From assembly GCA_946482495.1 (NCBI GenBank), contig CAMLRV010000105.1, forward strand, positions 1-7,553: 7,553 nucleotides of DNA. The letters run 5' to 3'. Shown piece by piece: positions 1-6,180 of the stretch. Numbering within the stretch: position 1 is the first letter of the stretch; each line of letters begins with the position of its first letter. Source of the stretch: an uncultured Flavobacteriia bacterium. Its GTDB lineage: Bacteria > Bacteroidota > Bacteroidia > Flavobacteriales > Flavobacteriaceae. The notes beneath the pieces were generated by a model that did no database searches, had not been told where the DNA came from, and saw only the letters and a program-made list of their open reading frames with translations. Made by a program: the position numbers and the translations under genes.

Positions 1-1106
1 AAAATGATAGTTTTGGACCCGTTGGAAGATTATCAACTAAAGGTTTAGAAGAAGTTTTTCAAGAATTTTCAGAAATAATTGGTATTGGTTCCAACGCTGA
101 ATATCTTAAAGAATTATTTCAAAAAGCCTATCTTGAGCATTCCAATTTAGCTGATGCGACTCGTTTTTTAGCTAATGAATTATTTTCAAGTCACGGCTTA
201 GTAATTATAGATGGCGATGATTCGAAGTTAAAAACACTTTTCACACCTTATATTAAAGACGAATTACTTCATCAGAATTCATTTATAGAAGTTTCAGAAA
301 CAATTACGAAGTTAAAAGAGTACACAATTCAAGTAAATCCAAGAGAAATTAACCTTTTTTATATTGAGGATAATTTACGTGAGCGAATTATTTTAGAAAA
401 TAACATTTACAAAGTTAACAATACAAAAATTGAATTTTCTGAAAGTGAAATTTTAGAATTAGTTGAGAATTCTCCAGAAAAATTTAGTCCGAATGTAATT
501 TTAAGACCTTTATATCAAGAAGTAATTTTACCCAACTTAGCTTATATTGGTGGTGGTGGCGAAATTGCCTATTGGTTGGAATTGAAAAGTAATTTCGAGA
601 AGCAAAAAGTTACTTTTCCAATGTTAATTTTACGAAATTCATTTGTGGTGGCAACAGAAAAGCAACTAGAAAAAATAGACAAACTACAACTTACATGGTC
701 GGATTTATTTTTACCTCAACAAGAATTATCTGGCTTAAAAACCAAAGAAACTTCGAAGTTTAACATTGATTTTTCTGAACAAAAAGAAGCATTACGCAAA
801 CAATTCTTAGAATTATTGAAAATTGCCGAACAAACAGACAAATCATTTATAGGCGCCGTAAAAGCACAAGAAACTAAACAAATTAATGGTTTAGAAAACC
901 TAGAAAAACGTCTATTAAAAGCGGAAAAAAAGGTTCATTCTGATAAATTAAATCGAATTTTAGAGATTCAAAATCAATTATTTAAAAATGGTAGCTTACA
1001 AGAACGAAAAAATAACTTCAGTGAGTTTTATTCAAATAAATTCATAAATGACATTGTTTTTTTATCAAATCCATTAAAAACCGATTTCAAAACATTCAAA
1101 ATTTAA
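1..1106 (+). CDS. bshC: Bacillithiol biosynthesis cysteine-adding enzyme BshC (5' end outside window)
   Basis: BshC joins L-cysteine to glucosaminyl-malate, the last step in making bacillithiol, the main low-molecular-weight thiol of many Firmicutes and Bacteroidota; it acts in the cytoplasm. The frame is open from base 3 (AAT) to the TAA at 1104-1106, so 367 C-terminal residues of a family of about 530 are visible. Family motifs, numbered from the first visible codon: NPREINLFY at 112-120, RPLYQE at 168-173 running into a GGGGEIAYW segment that ends at 191, and FPMLILRNS just after. The Lys/Glu/Gln-rich C-terminal part (roughly bases 780-1000) fits the coiled coil known in this family. A TTG at 576 could be mistaken for a start, but the conserved motifs lie upstream of it. 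No other bacillithiol gene is in view, as expected because bsh genes are often scattered. The family call is firm; the N-terminus, which would hold the start of the Rossmann core, is not visible. Confidence 0.95.
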   Translation, partial: NDSFGPVGRLSTKGLEEVFQEFSEIIGIGSNAEYLKELFQKAYLEHSNLADATRFLANELFSSHGLVIIDGDDSKLKTLFTPYIKDELLHQNSFIEVSETITKLKEYTIQVNPREINLFYIEDNLRERIILENNIYKVNNTKIEFSESEILELVENSPEKFSPNVILRPLYQEVILPNLAYIGGGGEIAYWLELKSNFEKQKVTFPMLILRNSFVVATEKQLEKIDKLQLTWSDLFLPQQELSGLKTKETSKFNIDFSEQKEALRKQFLELLKIAEQTDKSFIGAVKAQETKQINGLENLEKRLLKAEKKVHSDKLNRILEIQNQLFKNGSLQERKNNFSEFYSNKFINDIVFLSNPLKTDFKTFKI

Positions 1107-1197
1107 AATATTCGCAATTTTTTGTCATAAAAAAGGCGTTCAGTTTTCAAATAAACTGCATTTCATCGATTTTAATGAAAATTCATCTGTTTTTTTC

Positions 1198-1227
1198 TTG
1201 TTTTATTTTGTTGTAATTATATATTTG
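1198..1227 (+). promoter_or_regulatory. Bacteroidota-type promoter for the FGE-like gene
   Basis: A TTG at 1198-1200 (-33) and TATATTTG at 1220-1227 (-7, consensus TAnnTTTG) are separated by 19 bases, within the range known for flavobacterial sigma-A promoters. Transcription would start near 1231-1234, giving a leader of about 40 bases before the ATG at 1271. That leader is A-rich and has no Shine-Dalgarno sequence, which is usual in this phylum. Confidence 0.7.
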
Positions 1228-1270
1228 CGACAGAAAAAATGACCCAAATTTAACAATTAACTAAAAAAAC

Positions 1271-2098
1271 ATGAAAAAAATCACATTTTTACTGACTGCT
1301 ACACTACTAGTTTCAATCACACTTTTGTCATTTAAAACGGTACTTCCTTTTAATATGATTAAAGTAGAAGGTGGAAATTTCTTTATGGGTTCTAATGATT
1401 TAGATGGTACTGCTGATACAGACGAGCAAAAAAAGCACGAAGTTACAGTAAACACTTTCGAAATTAGCAAATTTGAAGTTACTGTTTGGGAATGGAAACA
1501 ATATACAAAAGCCAAAAACTTAAAAATGCCAAAAGCTCCTAAATGGGGATGGAACGATAAATTACCAATTAATAATATAACTTGGGAAGAAGCAATTTCA
1601 TATTGTAACTGGTTGAGTAAAAAAGAAGGTTTAACTCAGGTTTACACTATGAACGGTCCATTTTACGCTTGTAATTTTACGGCAAATGGATACAGATTAC
1701 CAACTGAAGCTGAATGGGAATATGCTGCAAGAGGTGGTAAACTTACTAAAGGATTCAAATATGCTGGAAGTAATAATTTAGACGAAATTGCTTGGCATAA
1801 AGGTAATAGTAATGGTAAACCACACGCTGTTGGTAGTAAATTACAAAACGAATTAGGTTTGTATGATATGAGTGGAAATGTTTGGGAATGGTGTTGGGAT
1901 TGGTACAACAAAGATTACTACAAAATTGAAAATGGTCAAAATCCAAAAGGACCAGAAAATGGAGAGAAAAAATGTGTTAGAGGTGGTTCTTGGGATAGTC
2001 AACCAAACTATGTACGTCCAGCAAACAGAATTTCTACAGCTCCAGAAAAAACACACGAATTTTACGGTTTCCGTTTAGTAAGATCTATTGTACAATAA
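1271..2098 (+). CDS. Exported formylglycine-generating-enzyme-like (SUMF1/FGE fold) protein without catalytic cysteines
   Basis: A 275-residue protein with an N-terminal export signal (KK at 2-3, then a hydrophobic stretch to about residue 21, no lipobox cysteine), so probably periplasmic or membrane-anchored. The rest is one FGE-sulfatase domain: [13 protein letters not shown] at 29-41, an [14 protein letters not shown] segment around 102-115, [15 protein letters not shown] at 142-156, a [12 protein letters not shown] segment from 196, VRGGSW at 236-241 and YGFRLV at 265-270. True FGEs oxidise a sulfatase cysteine to formylglycine using a cysteine pair near the C-terminus (CHRYRPAAR-like in actinobacteria). 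Here the equivalent stretch reads NYVRPANR (247-253 region) with no cysteine. The four cysteines present (112, 134, 208, 235) lie elsewhere. It is therefore more likely a structural or binding FGE-fold protein, as GldJ and GldK of the gliding/type 9 secretion machinery are, than an active FGE. It is too short for either of those. No sulfatase gene is visible. Fold certain, role unknown. Confidence 0.88.
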   Translation: MKKITFLLTATLLVSITLLSFKTVLPFNMIKVEGGNFFMGSNDLDGTADTDEQKKHEVTVNTFEISKFEVTVWEWKQYTKAKNLKMPKAPKWGWNDKLPINNITWEEAISYCNWLSKKEGLTQVYTMNGPFYACNFTANGYRLPTEAEWEYAARGGKLTKGFKYAGSNNLDEIAWHKGNSNGKPHAVGSKLQNELGLYDMSGNVWEWCWDWYNKDYYKIENGQNPKGPENGEKKCVRGGSWDSQPNYVRPANRISTAPEKTHEFYGFRLVRSIVQ

Positions 2099-2113
2099 TT
2101 TTCAAAAAACTAC

Positions 2114-2143
2114 TTTGCGAAACAGAATTAAATATTACCTTTG
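2114..2143 (+). promoter_or_regulatory. Bacteroidota-type promoter for ndk
   Basis: TTTG at 2114-2117 and TACCTTTG at 2136-2143 are 18 bases apart, a close match to the TTTG / TAnnTTTG consensus. The start would fall near 2147-2150, leaving only about 11-14 bases of A-rich leader before the ndk ATG. It lies wholly in the 62-base gap after the FGE-like gene, so ndk can be transcribed on its own. Confidence 0.75.
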
Positions 2144-2160
2144 CAAAAAATTTAAGAAAA

Positions 2161-2580
2161 ATGGCTACAAATAGAACATTTACAATGATTAAGCCTGATG
2201 GAGTTGAAAACGGACACATCGGTGGAATTTTAAACATGATTACTGAAGCTGGATTCAGAATCGTTTCAATGAAATTAACGCAATTAACAGTTGCAGACGC
2301 TCAAAAATTTTACGCAGTTCACTCTGAAAGACCTTTCTTTGGTGAATTAGTTGAATTTATGACTCGTGGACCAATCGTTGCCGCTATCTTAGAAAAAGAT
2401 AACGCTGTGGAAGATTTCAGAACATTAATTGGATCTACAAATCCTGCTGATGCTGCCGAAGGAACTATCCGTAAAAAATACGCTAAATCAATTGGAGAAA
2501 ATGCTGTTCACGGTTCAGATTCAGATGAAAATGCTGCAATCGAAGGTGCATTCCACTTCGCTGGAAGAGAGCAATTCTAA
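2161..2580 (+). CDS. ndk: Nucleoside diphosphate kinase
   Basis: Ndk moves the gamma-phosphate of ATP to NDPs and dNDPs through a phosphohistidine, balancing nucleotide pools in the cytoplasm. At 139 residues it has the usual length. Visible signatures: TFTMIKPDG at 6-14 with the nucleotide-contacting Lys11, the [11 protein letters not shown] strand, the [14 protein letters not shown] helix at 54-67, [12 protein letters not shown] at 87-98 and the active-site block NAVHGSDS with the phosphorylated His at 117. The C-terminus ends in FAGREQF. The start ATG at 2161 directly precedes the first conserved strand, and the TAA at 2578-2580 is followed by the hairpin terminator at 2629-2661. Codons look like those of a well-expressed gene (many GCT, GGT and GAA). 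It has its own promoter and is monocistronic here. No irregularity seen. Confidence 0.98.
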   Translation: MATNRTFTMIKPDGVENGHIGGILNMITEAGFRIVSMKLTQLTVADAQKFYAVHSERPFFGELVEFMTRGPIVAAILEKDNAVEDFRTLIGSTNPADAAEGTIRKKYAKSIGENAVHGSDSDENAAIEGAFHFAGREQF

Positions 2581-2589
2581 TAAAAAGTA

Positions 2590-2617
2590 TTCAGTGTTCA
2601 GTATTTAGTGAACAGTT
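2590..2617. repeat. Degenerate 7-bp tandem repeat after ndk
   Basis: Four consecutive heptamers can be read: TTCAGTG, TTCAGTA, TTTAGTG and AACAGTT (on the minus strand, AACTGTT CACTAAA TACTGAA CACTGAA). It lies between the ndk stop and the terminator hairpin. GTTCA at 2596-2600 and TGAAC at 2609-2613 can also pair as a small hairpin. Function unknown; ACTGAA-type heptamer runs are, as I recall, frequent in flavobacterial intergenic DNA. Confidence 0.5.
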
Positions 2618-2628
2618 GATATAAATAT

Positions 2629-2661
2629 AAAAGCCGATTTGAAATTCAAATCGGCTTTTTT
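2629..2661. terminator. Strong intrinsic terminator between convergent ndk and DUF721 gene, probably bidirectional
   Basis: The arms AAAAGCCGATTTGAA (2629-2643) and TTCAAATCGGCTTTT (2645-2659) are perfect inverted copies around one central base; a few central bases must stay unpaired as the loop. T-runs follow the GC core on both strands (CTTTTTT on the plus strand, CTTTTAT on the minus strand). It serves ndk on the plus strand and, 44 bases after the stop of the DUF721 gene, the minus-strand unit as well. Confidence 0.93.
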
Positions 2662-2704
2662 AATGTATAAATATTTATAAATTCAATCTCCAAACTTCAA
2701 ATTC

Positions 2705-2998
2705 CTATCTAAACACAATTTCTTTAATCAAATCTTTACCCAATTCTTCATTAAGCATTTTAATAATTTTAGATTTTCCATATTCTAATTCTTGCTTCAC
2801 TACCGAAGAATTTAATTGCACATATAAAGTTTGTCTTTTTAACTCAATTTCACCCGTATAATTTTTGAAAGCTGGCCCCATCATTTTAAACCAAGTTTCT
2901 TTCACGTTTATCACGTCAAGTCCAGCTTCGAGTTTATTAGTTTTCATAAACTCTTTCATCACATCACTAATAGAAAAATCGTCGTTAAATCTTTTCAT
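2705..2998 (-). CDS. DUF721 / DciA-like protein
   Basis: A 97-residue protein with the pattern of the DUF721 family: an N-terminal helix (SDVMKEFMKTNKL, 11-23), the core VKETWFKMMGPAF (32-44) with its conserved Trp36 and Gly41, then the strand QTLYVQLNSSVVKQELEY (56-73) and a terminal helix with MLNEELG (81-87). DUF721 includes DciA, which loads or recruits the replicative helicase DnaB in bacteria that lack DnaC/DnaI; whether the short Bacteroidota forms do this is inference. The gene is second in a minus-strand pair: its ATG (2998) is six bases past the lipoprotein stop, so the two are probably co-transcribed and share the terminator at 2629-2661. Complete, with TAA at 2705-2707. No symbol is given because orthology to dciA is not proven here. 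Confidence 0.85.
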   Translation of the reverse strand: MKRFNDDFSISDVMKEFMKTNKLEAGLDVINVKETWFKMMGPAFKNYTGEIELKRQTLYVQLNSSVVKQELEYGKSKIIKMLNEELGKDLIKEIVFR

Positions 2999-3004
2999 AA
3001 CTGC

Positions 3005-3424
3005 TTATTTTCTTTTACTGTAAGGCACAAATTTCTTGAAATAATATACAATCTTAGCTTGATTTTCTAAAACAAACTCATCATCTGAAACAGAAAGCAA
3101 TCTTTCTTCCCATTTTGTAAATTTCGAATCGGTTTTTAAATAATACGAATCGGCACTATCCACCACCCTAATTTTATCTTCTAGCGTTCCTTTTATAAAA
3201 GTCCCATCCAATTGCGGCGCCACTTTTTGTCTTGTTCCTTTATTATTTTTTAACGAAATGAAATCAATAAACTCATTTACTTTATATTCTTTTTTATTTC
3301 CATCAGGAAATTCTACCTTTTCAATTTCCCAATAGCCATTTAATTTTGGCAAATCTTTTTTATTAGGTTTTGAAGTACAGGAAGTTAGACCAATGGCTAA
3401 TAATAAGTAAAAATAGTTTTTCAT
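3005..3424 (-). CDS. Small lipocalin-like lipoprotein of unknown function
   Basis: A 139-residue lipoprotein. The ATG at 3424 is chosen over one 13 codons upstream (3463) because it gives a clean signal peptide, MKNYFYLLLAIGLTSC, with lipobox LTSC and the lipidated Cys at 16. The upstream extension would bury this and overlaps the likely promoter. The residues after Cys16 (TSKPNKK) carry no acidic cluster like the surface-export signals described in some Bacteroidota, so an inner-leaflet or periplasmic location is more likely (inference). The mature part begins with LNGYWEIEKVEF at 28-39, a GxW start often seen in lipocalin-like beta-barrels, and is then strand-rich and lysine-rich (pKEYKV, FISLKNN, YYLKTDS, KIVYYFKK). 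It lies six bases upstream of the DUF721 gene in the same unit. I do not recognise a specific function; the lipocalin call is tentative. Confidence 0.8.
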   Translation of the reverse strand: MKNYFYLLLAIGLTSCTSKPNKKDLPKLNGYWEIEKVEFPDGNKKEYKVNEFIDFISLKNNKGTRQKVAPQLDGTFIKGTLEDKIRVVDSADSYYLKTDSKFTKWEERLLSVSDDEFVLENQAKIVYYFKKFVPYSKRK

Positions 3425-3444
3425 ATGCTGTTTATAATAATTTG

Positions 3445-3477
3445 TAAATGTACAAAATCTCAATCAGTATTGTCAAA
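3445..3477 (-). promoter_or_regulatory. Possible promoter of the lipoprotein-DUF721 unit
   Basis: Reading the minus strand, TTTG (3477-3474) is followed after 21 bases by TACATTTA (3452-3445), one base away from TAnnTTTG. A start near 3440 would leave a leader of about 16 bases before the ATG at 3424. The spacer is at the long end and the -7 box imperfect, so this is weaker than the plus-strand promoters. Confidence 0.4.
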
Positions 3478-3498
3478 CAAAAAAACCTGAAAAAACAT

Positions 3499-3528
3499 TT
3501 TGATGTTATAAAAATAGCTGTATATTTG
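3499..3528 (+). promoter_or_regulatory. Promoter of tRNA-Pro
   Basis: TTTG at 3499-3502 and TATATTTG at 3521-3528 are 18 bases apart, a perfect fit to the phylum consensus. The start would be near 3532-3535, so the tRNA precursor carries only a few extra 5' bases before 3541. It lies back to back with the suggested minus-strand promoter at 3445-3477. Confidence 0.8.
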
Positions 3529-3540
3529 CACTCGCGAATA

Positions 3541-3615
3541 CGGGGTGTAGCGTAGCCCGGTTATCGCGCCTGCTTTGGGAGCAGGAGGCCGCAGGTTCGA
3601 ATCCTGCCACCCCGA
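3541..3615 (+). tRNA. tRNA-Pro (anticodon UGG)
   Basis: A full cloverleaf can be drawn. Acceptor CGGGGTG (3541-3547) pairs with CACCCCG (3608-3614), with discriminator A at 3615. Next is a D-arm region GCGTAGCCCGGTTATCGC. Anticodon stem CCTGC (3569-3573) and GCAGG (3581-3585) enclose the loop TTTGGGA with anticodon TGG at 3576-3578. After a five-base variable loop, the T-arm is GCAGG TTCGAAT CCTGC (3591-3607). UGG reads the proline CCN codons. The 3' CCA is not encoded (ACA follows), so it must be added by the CCA enzyme. The first pair C1-G72 is typical of bacterial tRNA-Pro. Confidence 0.98.
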
Positions 3616-3616
3616 C

Positions 3617-3649
3617 AACGACTTCAATTATTTTGAGGTCGTTTTTTTT
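3617..3649 (+). terminator. Intrinsic terminator of tRNA-Pro
   Basis: AACGACTTCAA (3617-3627) pairs with TTGAGGTCGTT (3633-3643) through eleven pairs, one of them a T-G wobble, around loop TTATT. An unbroken run of eight T follows at 3642-3649. It begins two bases after the tRNA, so it both ends the transcript and sets the short 3' trailer. Confidence 0.9.
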
Positions 3650-3706
3650 ATACTTTCTCTTTTTTTATTTCTATATTTTCTACTGGTAAAATCAACACAA
3701 CAAGTT

Positions 3707-4318
3707 ATGCTAATTATAGGTATTGCAGGTGGTACAGGAAGTGGAAAAACAACCGTTGTACATCAAATTATGAATGAACTTCCTTCAACGGAAGTTGGTA
3801 TTATTTCTCAAGATTCGTATTATAAAGAAACTAATAATTTATCTTACGATGAACGTACCAAAATTAACTTTGACCATCCTCGTGCTATTGATTTCGAATT
3901 GTTAATCCAACATTTAAAAGATTTAAAAGCTGGAAAAGTAATTGATCAACCTATTTATTCTTTCATTACACATAACAGAACCGACGATACCATCACAACA
4001 CATCCAAGAAAAGTAATGATTGTGGAAGGAATTTTAATTTTCACTAATCCAGAAATTCGCGATTTATTTGATATTAAAGTTTATGTACATGCCGATTCAG
4101 ATGAACGTTTAATTCGTCGTTTAAAACGTGATATAGCTGAACGTGGAAGAGACATGGAAGAAGTTTTAACGAGATACCAAACCACTCTAAAACCAATGCA
4201 CGAGCAGTTTATCGAACCAACAAAAGCTTTCGCAGATATCATTATTCCAAACGATAAATATAACACGGTTGCTATTGATGTAGTGCGTGCCGTAATTAAT
4301 CAACGTATTGAAAAATAA
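3707..4318 (+). CDS. udk: Uridine kinase (pyrimidine salvage)
   Basis: Udk phosphorylates uridine and cytidine to UMP and CMP using ATP or GTP, in the cytoplasm. The 203-residue length is normal. The Walker A P-loop GGTGSGKT lies at 8-15, directly after the start strand MLIIGIA, which fixes the ATG at 3707; the frame stays open back into tRNA-Pro, but a longer protein would begin inside the tRNA and terminator. Other signatures are SQDSYY (34-39), NFDHPRAID (54-62), YSFITHNR (84-91), the VEGIL strand (106-110) and the lid-like RRLKRDIAERGRD (137-149), then a Pro-Asn near 181 as in the family. No clear TAnnTTTG promoter is seen in 3650-3706 (the nearest is TATATTTT at 3672-3679, with no TTG at -33), so transcription may depend partly on read-through from the tRNA. 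The stop overlaps the next start by one base (TAATG), implying translational coupling. Confidence 0.96.
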   Translation: MLIIGIAGGTGSGKTTVVHQIMNELPSTEVGIISQDSYYKETNNLSYDERTKINFDHPRAIDFELLIQHLKDLKAGKVIDQPIYSFITHNRTDDTITTHPRKVMIVEGILIFTNPEIRDLFDIKVYVHADSDERLIRRLKRDIAERGRDMEEVLTRYQTTLKPMHEQFIEPTKAFADIIIPNDKYNTVAIDVVRAVINQRIEK

Positions 4319-4671
4319 TGTTTAAGAAAATTCAAATACTTGTTCAAAAAATACCTTTTCTAAGTTTTTTAGGAAACAAGTATTATCTTATACTATTAGC
4401 TTTCATTATTTGGATGTTATTTTTCGATAATTACTCGTATTTCGAACATCGATTTCTAGACAAACAAATAGACGAACTAAACGATAACAAAGAATACTAT
4501 CAATCTGAAATCACGAAAGATAGTATCAAAATCAAACATTTAAAAAACGATAATATGATTGAAAAATATGCTCGCGAAAAATATTTCATGAAGAAAGACA
4601 GCGAAGATATTTACATCATTGAATTCGAAGAAGATAAAATAAAAGATAGTTTATTAGAAGCAGAAAAGTAA
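4318..4671 (+). CDS. Septum formation initiator family protein (DivIC/FtsB-like)
   Basis: A 117-residue bitopic membrane protein of the DivIC/FtsB type, which with FtsL and FtsQ/DivIB-like partners links Z-ring assembly to septal peptidoglycan synthesis. The layout matches the family: a short basic cytoplasmic N-terminus (1-20), one membrane span (about 21-37, YYLILLAFIIWMLFF), then a charged extracytoplasmic coiled coil (about 43-78, rich in D, E, K, N and I/L heptads). After it comes the signature EKYAREKYFMKKDSEDIYII (82-101), matching the E..AR..y.M...gE.iY block of FtsB/DivIC, and a short acidic tail. It starts inside the udk stop codon (TAATG), so the two form an operon. Which family member it is cannot be settled by eye, so no symbol is given. 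Confidence 0.88.
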   Translation: MFKKIQILVQKIPFLSFLGNKYYLILLAFIIWMLFFDNYSYFEHRFLDKQIDELNDNKEYYQSEITKDSIKIKHLKNDNMIEKYAREKYFMKKDSEDIYIIEFEEDKIKDSLLEAEK

Positions 4672-4691
4672 TATTTCAAATCAACTATCTT

Positions 4692-4776
4692 CCTGCTATT
4701 CGTTGCAATCTTTTTGCAAAATGTCATACTGAGCTTGTCGAAGTATTTTGTAAAAAGGATTTCCACTTCTATCAGG
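4692..4776. repeat. Long imperfect inverted repeat with internal GAGCTTGTCGAAG motif; likely dispersed intergenic element
   Basis: The left arm starting CCTGCTATTCG (4692-4715) pairs with the right arm ending CTTCTATCAGG (4752-4776), with several mismatches. Inside, CAAAAT (4717-4722) pairs with ATTTTG (4745-4750) and ACT (4728-4730) with AGT (4742-4744), so one long interrupted stem spans 85 bases. The cap holds TGTCATACTGAGCTTGTCG, continuing into AAG. From memory, both the outer arms (CCTGCTAT...AATC / GGATTTCC...AGGG) and the TCAT.CTGAGCTTGTCGAAG core are common between flavobacterial genes, but I could not search for this. The element fills most of the 146-base gap between the division gene and mutA. 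It could end or weaken transcription between them, although no good T-run follows it. Confidence 0.7.
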
Positions 4777-4817
4777 GCTAAAAAACAAAATTAGTTTTCA
4801 AAACAAAATTGAAGAAA

Positions 4818-6179
4818 ATGAAAACAAACCTATTTCAAGATTTTGAATCTGTTACATCAAAACAATGGAAGCAACAAATTCAATTTGAACTTAAAGGAGC
4901 CGATTATAATGAAACATTGGTTTGGGAATCGCCTGAAGGTATAAAAGTAAAACCTTTTTACCATTCTGATGAAGAAGTTACTGCCTACCACACAAATACA
5001 AAAGCGACAGAATTTACCATTTTGCAAAACATTTTTGTACACGATATTCAAATGTCGAACAAAAAAGCAAAAAACAGCTTAAATCGTGGTGCAGAAAGTG
5101 TTTGCTTTACAATAGAATCTGATAAAATTGAAGTTGCAACACTAATGGAAAAACTACCATTAGAAAATGTGACATATTATTTCAATTTACCGTTTCTTTC
5201 AACGGAATATGTAAAATCTTTAAATGATTTCGCTTCAAGTAACAATGCCAATTTCATCATTCAAATTGATGCTGTCGGACAATTATGCAAAGAAGGAAAT
5301 TGGTTTAAAAACTTAAATGAAGATATTGAAAAATTAAACGAAATTTCATCAAACTCAAATATTCCGTTTCTAAATATTCAATCTGGTATTTATCAAAATG
5401 CAGGTGCAAATATGATACAGCAATTGGCCTATACGTTAGCACATGTGAATGAATATTTCAATAGAATTTCAGCTATCAATCAATCCATAACAATTGAAGT
5501 TTCAGTTGGAACGAATTATTTTTTCGAAATTGCAAAACTTCGTGCTTTACGTTTGTTATTCAAAACATTAGCAACAGAATACAACCATAATTTCGATTGT
5601 CATGTCTTAGCTACACCTACAAAACGTAACAAAACTTTATACGACTATAATGTAAACATGTTACGTACAACAACCGAATGTATGTCGGCTATTTTAGGTG
5701 GAGCGAATGCGGTTTCTAACTTGGCTTACGATGCAATTTATCATAAAGACAACGAATTTGGCGACAGAATTTCGCGTAATCAATTGTTAGTTTTAAAAGA
5801 AGAAAGTTATTTTGATAAAGTCAACAATCCTTCTGATGGTGCGTATTATATCGAAACTTTAACGGAACAATTAGCTGAAAAAGCATTAGAATTATTCAAA
5901 GAAATTGAAGCAAATGGTGGTTTAATTACACAATTGATTGAAGGAACCATTCAGAGAAAAATTTCGGAAAGCGCCCAAAAAGAACAAGAATTATTCGATT
6001 CTGGTAAAGAAATTTTATTAGGAACAAACAAATATCCGAATCCAAACGACAAAATGAAACACGATTTAGAGTTGTTTCCTTTCGTAAAAACAAAAGACAA
6101 AAAAACATTAATCGCTCCAATTATCGAAAAAAGATTGTCGGAAAAATTAGAACAAGAACGTTTAGCTTTAGAGGAATAA
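4818..6179 (+). CDS. mutA: Methylmalonyl-CoA mutase small (beta) subunit
   Basis: Methylmalonyl-CoA mutase interconverts methylmalonyl-CoA and succinyl-CoA with adenosylcobalamin, in propionate metabolism. In two-subunit enzymes the large MutB chain binds B12 and carries out the reaction; MutA has the same barrel fold but is not catalytic. This 453-residue protein shows the family start (W17 and the QFELKGADYNETLVW segment, 22-36, then EGIKVKPFY, 40-48), a VGTNYFFEIAKLRALR segment (230-245), NMLRTTTECMSAILGGANAV (280-299), NPSDGAYYIE (337-346) and SGKEILLGTNKYPN (396-408). There is no B12-binding DxHxxG domain. The end is a charged helix with RLSEKLEQERLALEE. The ATG at 4818 is preferred to the in-frame TTG at 4809. 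No convincing promoter is seen in the gap; the best candidate is a TAGTTTTC at 4792-4799 without a TTG box. mutB is not the next gene, which is notable. Confidence 0.93.
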   Translation: MKTNLFQDFESVTSKQWKQQIQFELKGADYNETLVWESPEGIKVKPFYHSDEEVTAYHTNTKATEFTILQNIFVHDIQMSNKKAKNSLNRGAESVCFTIESDKIEVATLMEKLPLENVTYYFNLPFLSTEYVKSLNDFASSNNANFIIQIDAVGQLCKEGNWFKNLNEDIEKLNEISSNSNIPFLNIQSGIYQNAGANMIQQLAYTLAHVNEYFNRISAINQSITIEVSVGTNYFFEIAKLRALRLLFKTLATEYNHNFDCHVLATPTKRNKTLYDYNVNMLRTTTECMSAILGGANAVSNLAYDAIYHKDNEFGDRISRNQLLVLKEESYFDKVNNPSDGAYYIETLTEQLAEKALELFKEIEANGGLITQLIEGTIQRKISESAQKEQELFDSGKEILLGTNKYPNPNDKMKHDLELFPFVKTKDKKTLIAPIIEKRLSEKLEQERLALEE

Positions 6180-6180
6180 T

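Noticed and set aside
576..1106. A separate 176-residue gene beginning at the TTG at 576
   Set aside because: The same frame is open from base 3 and carries conserved BshC motifs immediately upstream, so this is the C-terminal part of bshC.
1141..1158. CAGTTT / AAACTG hairpin downstream of bshC as a terminator
   Set aside because: Only a six-pair stem with a six-base loop, and no T-run follows; too weak to call.
1261..2078. Overlapping open frames of 63-84 residues on both strands within the FGE-like gene
   Set aside because: No recognisable domain and fully covered by a gene with clear family motifs; they are shadows of its coding frame.
3425..3463. Lipoprotein start at 3463 instead of 3424
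   Set aside because: It would put 13 residues before the signal peptide and overlap the likely promoter; the start at 3424 gives a proper lipobox at normal distance.
3575..3706. N-terminal extension of udk by 44 residues with a hydrophobic stretch
   Set aside because: It would start inside the tRNA-Pro anticodon loop and run through the tRNA terminator; the hydrophobic residues come from the T-rich tract, and the true Udk start strand is at the ATG at 3707.
4081..4266. Minus-strand open frame within udk
   Set aside because: Lies inside a confirmed kinase gene, has no family motifs and no promoter or leader of its own.
4857..6120. Minus-strand open frames within mutA
   Set aside because: Cysteine/phenylalanine-rich translations typical of antisense readings of an AT-rich gene; no supporting signals.
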